From Burkholderiales bacterium (lineage in GTDB: Bacteria > Pseudomonadota > Gammaproteobacteria > Burkholderiales > SG8-41), in contig JAIESJ010000029.1 in the NCBI GenBank assembly GCA_019746155.1, forward strand, positions 1 to 10,359: a DNA stretch of 10,359 bases, given 5' to 3'. A model generated the notes under the pieces. The model ran no database searches, was not told where the DNA came from, and was given only the letters and a program-made list of their open reading frames with translations. Below are positions 5,615 to 10,359 of the stretch, piece after piece. Position 1 is the stretch's first letter, and each line of letters opens with the position of its first letter. Both the position numbers and the translations under genes were made by a program.

Positions 5615-6427
5615 TCAGCCACGCGGCGCGGCCAATTCCAGGTCCGCTTCGTACGGATCGGATGGGTAATGAAAGGGTACCGGCCCGTCCGGTTCGCCGC
5701 CGATGAACTGGTGCACGAAAGGATCCTGCGAGGCTTTCACATCGGCGGTACTGCCTTCGGCGACGATCTCTCCGTCGGATATGAAATACACGTAATCGAC
5801 CACCTTCAGCGCTTCCTGCGCATCATACGACACCACGATGGAGGTCACGCCCAGTGCGTCATTCAGCCGGCGGATCAGGTTGCCGATGACATTGCAGGAA
5901 ATCGGATCAAGCCCGGCGAAGGGCTCGTCATACATGATCAACATCGGGTCGAGCGCTATGGCGCGGGCCAGTCCCACGCGTCGCGACATCCCGCCCGACA
6001 ATTCCGCGGGCATCAGCCCGGCCGCGCCGCGCAGCCCTACCGCGTTCAACTTCATCAGCACCAGGTCATTGATCATGTCCTCCGGCAGATTGGTCTTTTC
6101 GCGCATCTGGAACGCGATGTTCTCGAACACCGAGAGGTGGGAAAAAAGCCCGCCCTGCTGAAACTGCATTCCAATCTTGCGCCGCAACTGAAAAAGGCGT
6201 TCCCGACTGAGTTCATGAACAACCTGGCCCATGACCTTGACCTGCCCGCGCGAGGGCCTGAGCTGCCCGCCGATCAGGCGCATCAGCGTGGTCTTGCCGC
6301 AGCCGCTCGCGCCCATGATGCCGACCACTTTCCCGCGCGGGATTGCGAGATTAACGTTCCTGAAGATCTCGTTCGCGCCGTACGAAAACGCAAGATCCCT
6401 GATTTCGACGATGTTTTCCATGGACAT
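5615..6427 (-). CDS. mlaF: MlaF-like phospholipid transport ATPase
   Basis: The 270-residue cytoplasmic ABC ATPase resembles MlaF, which drives MlaE in phospholipid transport for outer-membrane lipid asymmetry. Motifs are Walker A GASGCGKT (39-46), Q-loop Gln90 in MQFQQGGLFSHLSVFENIAF, the MlaF-type signature LSGGMSRRVGLARAIALDP (143-161), Walker B LIMYDEP (163-169, Glu168) and AGLDPIS (171-177). The tail FVHQFIGGEPDGPVPFHYP (237-255) is MlaF-like, and length matches the E. coli protein (about 269 aa). The H-loop position holds Tyr201 (VVSYDAQEA, codon TAT) where E. coli MlaF has His. No mlaE, mlaD, mlaC or mlaB lies next to it in this window; the downstream neighbour is a transglycosylase. 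The start could be 6427 or the ATG two codons on; GGAACAG upstream is a weak ribosome site. A divergent paralogue of MlaF is the alternative. Confidence 0.85.
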   Translation of the reverse strand: MSMENIVEIRDLAFSYGANEIFRNVNLAIPRGKVVGIMGASGCGKTTLMRLIGGQLRPSRGQVKVMGQVVHELSRERLFQLRRKIGMQFQQGGLFSHLSVFENIAFQMREKTNLPEDMINDLVLMKLNAVGLRGAAGLMPAELSGGMSRRVGLARAIALDPMLIMYDEPFAGLDPISCNVIGNLIRRLNDALGVTSIVVSYDAQEALKVVDYVYFISDGEIVAEGSTADVKASQDPFVHQFIGGEPDGPVPFHYPSDPYEADLELAAPRG

Positions 6428-6481
6428 GATCTGTTCCGAAATTCCTTCCGCAGCCCGAGTTTAAGCCAACCGGGGCAACGC

Positions 6482-7375
6482 TCAAAGCGGCTGGTGTTCG
6501 CGCTTGACCCAGCGCACCGGAATCATCGCCCCGTCCTGCGCTCCAAATCCTTCGCGCGCAGCCTCGTCGAAACACTCGAGGGCGCGCTCGGCAACAGGCA
6601 GCGTTTGGCCTAGCGCCTGCGCTTCCTCGATCATGGTTCTCAGGTCCTTGCGAATGAGGTCCACGTCGAAGGTGACGGGGCTGATCTCCTTGCCGCCCAG
6701 CGCCGCGGCCACCGCGCCGCCGCGCACCTTGAGGACATTCGGCCCTCCGGAAGTGTCGGCGAAGATGTCCACCAGCCGCGCCGGATCGATCGCCAGCGAT
6801 TTGCACAGCGACAGCGCCTCGCCGAGCACTTGCCAATAAACCAGCAGCGGCAGGTTAATGGCGAGCTTCATGCTGGCGCCGGCACCCACCGGGCCGACAT
6901 GCTCCACCCGGCGGCACAATTGATCGAGGATCGGCTTTGCGCGCGCCACGTCGGCCGTCTCGCCGCCGACGAAGCCGAGCAATCTGCCCTCTTTCGCCGG
7001 CCCGACGGTTCCGCCCACCGGGCACTCGACCAGGGCCGCGCCCTTGTTCCTGACCTCGCGCGCCAGGGCTCGCTGGTCTGCGGGGCGCACCGTGCTCATC
7101 TCGATGAACAGCTTTCCCGCGACGGGGCCGGAAAGCAGGCCGTCGCTGCCAAGATAGGCCGCGCGAATGGCCTCCGCATCGGTGAGAACCGTAATGATGA
7201 TCCCGGCCTCGCCAGCCAGTTGCGACGGCAGGGTTGCCACTTTGGCCCCGGCGGCCACAAGCGCCCTGGCCTTTTCCGCGGTGCGGTTCCAGACCGTCAG
7301 CTCGTGGCCGCAGTGCATCAGCCGGCTGGCCATGGCCGAACCCATGCGGCCCGTACCAACGATACCGATTTTCAT
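6482..7375 (-). CDS. beta-hydroxyacid dehydrogenase, 3-hydroxyisobutyrate dehydrogenase family
   Basis: The 297-residue enzyme belongs to the NAD(P)-dependent beta-hydroxyacid dehydrogenases, which include 3-hydroxyisobutyrate dehydrogenase, tartronate semialdehyde reductase and glyoxylate/succinic semialdehyde reductase. The N-terminal Rossmann fold has GTGRMG (7-12). NRT after the second strand (30-32) favours NADP(H). Substrate-site motifs are MSTVRPADQ (93-101) and CPVGGTVGPAKEGRL (118-131). The latter departs slightly from the usual APVSGG form, with Gly at the Ser position. Catalytic Lys170 and Asn174 lie in GAGASMKLAINL, and KDL (243-245) is conserved. The start is 7375, because GGAGGAAGGA precedes it and the Rossmann strand begins at residue 2; the frame stays open 25 codons further upstream, but these look unconserved. 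It sits 65 nt after mak and 54 nt before mlaF. The exact substrate cannot be told. Confidence 0.88.
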   Translation of the reverse strand: MKIGIVGTGRMGSAMASRLMHCGHELTVWNRTAEKARALVAAGAKVATLPSQLAGEAGIIITVLTDAEAIRAAYLGSDGLLSGPVAGKLFIEMSTVRPADQRALAREVRNKGAALVECPVGGTVGPAKEGRLLGFVGGETADVARAKPILDQLCRRVEHVGPVGAGASMKLAINLPLLVYWQVLGEALSLCKSLAIDPARLVDIFADTSGGPNVLKVRGGAVAAALGGKEISPVTFDVDLIRKDLRTMIEEAQALGQTLPVAERALECFDEAAREGFGAQDGAMIPVRWVKREHQPL

Positions 7376-7379
7376 GCGT

Positions 7380-7390
7380 TCCTTCCTCCT
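7380..7390 (-). promoter_or_regulatory. ribosome binding site fixing the dehydrogenase start
   Basis: On the minus strand the sequence reads AGGAGGAAGGA, with the AAGGA part 4 nt and the GGAGG part 9 nt from the ATG at 7375. This decides against the upstream in-frame ATG at 7450, which would overlap the end of mak. Confidence 0.75.
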
Positions 7391-7440
7391 CGTATCCAAC
7401 CGGAATCCCATGTCCTGGTGCCGGTGATTCCGGCACTTAT

Positions 7441-8337
7441 TTACAACCACGCAGCCCCGCGCACGCCGCTTGAATCGCCATGCGCGTTCACCACCAAGCG
7501 CGTAGCCACGTGGTCAGAAAAAACATAACCGCCCCAGAGCTTGGGCACGTTCTGGCAGAGGCGTGCGATATTGGAAAGTCCGCCACCCAGCACGATTACC
7601 TCCGGGTCGAGGATGTTGATGACATGCGCGAGCGCTCGCGCCAGCCGCGCTTCATAGCGTGCCAGGGCCGCCTCGCAACGCCTGTCGCCTTTCGCGGCTC
7701 GCGCCACGATCGTCTCGGGCTTTATATTCTCTCCCGTCGCTTCGCGGTGATCGCGCGCCAGCCCGGGGCCCGAAAGGAAAGTCTCGATACAACCGCTGCG
7801 CCCGCAGTAACAGCGCGGCCCCGGCCACTCGCCGGCCTCCGGCCACGGCAGGGCGTTGTGCCCCCACTCGCCCGCGATCGCGTTTGCGCCTTCGATCACC
7901 TGACCGTTCACCACAATGCCGCCGCCTACGCCGGTGCCAAGGATGACACCAAACACCACTCCCGCATCCTGCCCCGCCCCGTCCACCGCCTCCGACAGCG
8001 CAAAGCAGTTGGCATCGTTCGCGATGCGGATTTCGCGGCCAAGCAGCGCCTCAAGATCGTGCTTGAGCGGCTTGCCGATCAGCCACGGCGAATTGGAATT
8101 CTTGAGCATGCCGCTGCGCCTGGAGATGGTCCCGGGTGTGCCTATGCCCACGCTACAGCCCGGGCCGATCGCGCGCTCGGCTTCGTCCACCAGCGCTTTC
8201 ACCGCCTGCAGCGTTGCAGCGTAATCGTCGCGCGGCGTGGCAACGCGGCGGCGAAACAGAACCTCATGGCGCTCGCCGAGCGCCACGATTTCAATCTTGG
8301 TGCCGCCGAGGTCTATTCCGAGCTTGGGCATCCGCAT
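7441..8337 (-). CDS. mak: ROK-family sugar kinase, Mak-type fructokinase
   Basis: The 298-residue cytoplasmic kinase should phosphorylate a hexose, most likely fructose (possibly mannose or glucose), with ATP. It resembles E. coli Mak throughout: GIDLGGTK (7-14, phosphate binding), ATPRDDY (33-39), NSNSPWL, NDANCFALSEAVDG (107-120, Asp108 as expected catalytic base), GTGVGGG (134-140), GEWGHN (156-161) and the ROK zinc motif CYCGRSGCIETF (176-187; Cys176, 178, 183, with His160 as likely fourth ligand). The C-terminus has HVINILDPEVIVLGGGLSN (238-256) and ends in HGDSSGVRGAAWL, as in Mak. The start is placed at 8337, with GGAGG at 8349-8353 eleven nt away; 8331 is the alternative, and the open frame back to 8385 looks unconserved. 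It lies 57 nt downstream of the oxidoreductase gene. Confidence 0.86.
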   Translation of the reverse strand: MRMPKLGIDLGGTKIEIVALGERHEVLFRRRVATPRDDYAATLQAVKALVDEAERAIGPGCSVGIGTPGTISRRSGMLKNSNSPWLIGKPLKHDLEALLGREIRIANDANCFALSEAVDGAGQDAGVVFGVILGTGVGGGIVVNGQVIEGANAIAGEWGHNALPWPEAGEWPGPRCYCGRSGCIETFLSGPGLARDHREATGENIKPETIVARAAKGDRRCEAALARYEARLARALAHVINILDPEVIVLGGGLSNIARLCQNVPKLWGGYVFSDHVATRLVVNAHGDSSGVRGAAWL

Positions 8338-8394
8338 CGCGGCATTATCCTCCGCCTTGCCGCGTTCGCGTTTTCCCGTCCTCACGCCAACCGG

Positions 8395-10359
8395 CTAAAC
8401 CCGCTGCATCTGCCGCAGCCCGAGCTTGATCAGACAGTGATCGAGCCACTCGGCGGTGAGCTTTTCCTGCACCGAGTTCTGGCGCAGCCGCTGCTCGAGC
8501 GCCTTCCAGTCCACGCAATCGAGCGGCTGGTCTTGGTTGAAGCAGGAGAACACGTACGTTGTTTTTCCGGTCCGCGGGTCCACCTGCGGCTGCAGGCATT
8601 GCGCGCAGATTTCCTTCATCATGCACTGCATCGGCGAGTTGATGGAGCCGATGGCGAAGTGGTGCGGCTTGAGGTAAGGCTGGAGCAAATCGTGCCGCCC
8701 GCGCGCCACCGCCGCCATCATGCGGTCGGAGCCGATGGCGATGACGCGGTCGGTATCCGTAAACGGAATCGGCTGCGCGCCCAGCGCTCCGCTCGCGTAG
8801 GCGTGCATGGCCTGCACGATGTTGCCGACAAAGGTGCGGTCCTGCGGCCGCTCGGGCGTGAAGCCGGGTTCCTCATCGCAGCACCACACGACGACGTCGG
8901 CCGCCGCCTCGATCTCGGCAATCTTGTAGCGGTCGATCATCTTCTTGTAGCCGGCGAAATAGAGCACGCGGCTGCCGGCCCGGCGCATCGCCTGGCCGAT
9001 CGAGAACAGCACCGCATTGCCGAGGCCGCCGCCGACCAGCGCCACGGTTTCGTTCGACGGGATCTCGGTCGGCGTGCCAGTGGGCCCCATCAGCACGATG
9101 GGCTCGCCGGGCTTCAGTTCCACGCACAGGTCGCTTGATCCGCCCATCTCGAGCACGATGGTGGAAATCAGTCCGCGCTCCGGGTCCACCCACGCGCCAG
9201 TCAACGCGAGCCCTTCCATCGCGAGCCGTGTGCCTTCCGTCTTCGGCGCGCTCGATTCGTAGTTCTGCAGGCGGTAGAACTGGCCGGGGCGAAAACGCCG
9301 CGCGGCCAGCGGCGCGCGTACCACGACTTCCACGATCATGGGCGTCAGGCGCTCGACCTGGTGCACCGTCGCCCGCAATTCGTCGTTGAGCCGGGCAAGA
9401 AACTGCGTATCGTTGACTGCCGCCGCCGCATCGATTTTCTGCAGCATGCGGCTGATCACCGGATAGCCCTGCTTGGCGCTGCCGATGGCTTTCACCACAT
9501 TGCCGAAGAACGACGGATGCACGTCGCCGAAATAGCTCAGGTAGCGGCCATCGTCACGTCTGGATAACAACACCTTGATTTCATTGGGTTTCGAGATCGA
9601 TTTTTCGACAGGGATCGGATTGCCGTCCTCGTCCACCGCCTGGAAATAGCGCCCGTCGAGCCTGAAATTCGCCGCGTCCTCGCGCGCCAGCACGGTATTA
9701 GGCTGGGTGCCGGCGGCGATCAGGACGGTTTTCGCCGGCAGTTCGGCGTGCCCGGTCTCATGCCATTTGCCGTCCTCGCCGCGCGCCTGCACTGAAACCT
9801 TGAGCCCCCTGGCGTGGCCGTATTGATCAACCTCGACTTTGAGCGGCGTGAGCCCTTCAGCGAAGCGTATGCCCTCCTCCAGCGCTTTCTCCACTTCCTC
9901 GTGGTTCAGCGTATACGACGGACTGTCGATCAGGCGCTTGCGGTAGGCAATGGTGACCCCGCCCCAGGACTGCAGCAGTTCCAGAATGCGCGGTGCGCGC
10001 TGCTCGCGTGCGGCCAGTGCGCGCTCTTCGCGAATCGCCCGCGCATGCGCCAGAAACTCGTCAGCGATCAGGCGCTCTTCCTCATTCCAGGCGATGCGCG
10101 CCGCGGTCTCGCCATGCTCGCGCGCGAGCAGCTCGTAGCGCTGCAGGAATTTCTCGACTTGCAAGGGATAGTAGGCGAGCGACTCGGTGGCGGTATCGAT
10201 GGCGGTCAGTCCGCCACCCACCACCACCACCGGCAGCCGCAGCTGCATGTTGGCGATGGAATCGGTCTTGGCCGCGCCGGTCAGCTGCAGCGCCATCAGG
10301 AAGTCCGATGCGGTGCGCACGCCCCGCGCCAGACCATTGGGCATGTCGAGTACGGTCGG
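8395..10359 (-). CDS. large GltD-like / PyrK-like flavin and iron-sulfur oxidoreductase, N-terminus off the edge
   Basis: The reading frame runs past position 10359, so the true start is outside; the ATG at 10344 is internal. About 654 residues are visible; numbering here counts that Met as 1. The first half is the NAD(P)-binding and second FAD-binding part of a GltD-type disulfide-oxidoreductase fold: VVVVGGGLTAID (39-50) and VLIAAGTQPNTVL (207-219). The second half resembles the PyrK/DHOD-B electron-transfer module: RFRPGQFYRL (350-359, flavin), LMGPTGTPTEIP (418-429), VALVGGGLGNA (434-444, NAD(P)) and a cysteine cluster Cys574, 580, 583, 601 suited to one [2Fe-2S] centre. A charged helical insertion (about 57-127) separates the Rossmann start from VTIAYRKRLIDSPSYTLNHEEVE. 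The enzyme probably moves electrons between NAD(P)H and a partner; substrate and partner are unknown. It is probably first of the visible minus-strand gene group. Confidence 0.85.
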   Translation of the reverse strand, partial: PTVLDMPNGLARGVRTASDFLMALQLTGAAKTDSIANMQLRLPVVVVGGGLTAIDTATESLAYYPLQVEKFLQRYELLAREHGETAARIAWNEEERLIADEFLAHARAIREERALAAREQRAPRILELLQSWGGVTIAYRKRLIDSPSYTLNHEEVEKALEEGIRFAEGLTPLKVEVDQYGHARGLKVSVQARGEDGKWHETGHAELPAKTVLIAAGTQPNTVLAREDAANFRLDGRYFQAVDEDGNPIPVEKSISKPNEIKVLLSRRDDGRYLSYFGDVHPSFFGNVVKAIGSAKQGYPVISRMLQKIDAAAAVNDTQFLARLNDELRATVHQVERLTPMIVEVVVRAPLAARRFRPGQFYRLQNYESSAPKTEGTRLAMEGLALTGAWVDPERGLISTIVLEMGGSSDLCVELKPGEPIVLMGPTGTPTEIPSNETVALVGGGLGNAVLFSIGQAMRRAGSRVLYFAGYKKMIDRYKIAEIEAAADVVVWCCDEEPGFTPERPQDRTFVGNIVQAMHAYASGALGAQPIPFTDTDRVIAIGSDRMMAAVARGRHDLLQPYLKPHHFAIGSINSPMQCMMKEICAQCLQPQVDPRTGKTTYVFSCFNQDQPLDCVDWKALEQRLRQNSVQEKLTAEWLDHCLIKLGLRQMQRV

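Noticed and set aside
5669..6613. A 314-codon plus-strand open frame opposite the mlaF-like gene
   Set aside because: It runs across the boundary between two minus-strand genes and has no recognisable domain; it is a coding shadow.
7376..7450. A 25-codon N-terminal extension of the beta-hydroxyacid dehydrogenase
   Set aside because: The extension would overlap the end of mak and has no hydrophobic or conserved character, while a strong ribosome site precedes the ATG at 7375, one residue before the Rossmann strand.
7480..9138. A 552-codon open frame on the plus strand, antisense to mak and the oxidoreductase gene
   Set aside because: It lies opposite two well-supported genes, spans the gap between them, is rich in Arg, His and Ala as expected for antisense frames in GC-rich DNA, and shows no recognisable domain or ribosome site.

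Overview
The window is GC-rich, densely coding and free of mobile elements. Protein features (a tyrosine-rich FbpA/FutA-type iron-binding protein, an MlaF-type ATPase, an MltB-type transglycosylase, a Mak-type fructokinase) point to a Gram-negative proteobacterium. A betaproteobacterium is the best guess, but this rests on protein style and base composition, not on a marker gene.

Left part (1-4476): an iron-acquisition cluster. A truncated DUF2325 gene runs off the left edge on the minus strand. It is divergent from fbpA, the periplasmic Fe(III)-binding protein. fbpA converges on fbpB, the fused two-domain permease (minus strand), and fbpB is divergent from fbpC, the ATPase (plus strand). The three parts of one ferric-iron importer therefore lie in three transcription units instead of the usual fbpABC operon. 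Both divergent intergenic regions carry Fur-box-like sequences over recognisable sigma-70 elements: a near-perfect 7-1-7 box at 289-303 and weaker ones at about 350-369 and 3383-3402. fbpC has a TATAAT hexamer only 7 nt before its ATG and probably gives a leaderless mRNA. Between the convergent fbpA and fbpB stops lie about 140 nt of hairpins and a duplicated 10-mer.

Right part (4483-10359): five minus-strand genes in close order. Reading along transcription they are a large GltD-like/PyrK-like flavin and iron-sulfur oxidoreductase (N-terminus off the right edge), a ROK-family fructokinase (mak), a beta-hydroxyacid dehydrogenase of the 3-hydroxyisobutyrate dehydrogenase family, an MlaF-like lipid-transport ATPase, and a periplasmic MltB-type lytic transglycosylase. 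Gaps are 54-70 nt, so read-through is plausible, although the functions (redox, sugar phosphorylation, cell envelope) do not form one obvious pathway. The MlaF-like gene lacks an adjacent mlaE and has Tyr at the H-loop position.

I found no tRNA, rRNA, CRISPR array, insertion sequence, phage gene or defence system. The points most worth checking are the split Fur-controlled fbp locus with its DUF2325 partner, the probable leaderless fbpC message, the atypical MlaF, and the charged insertion in the large oxidoreductase.
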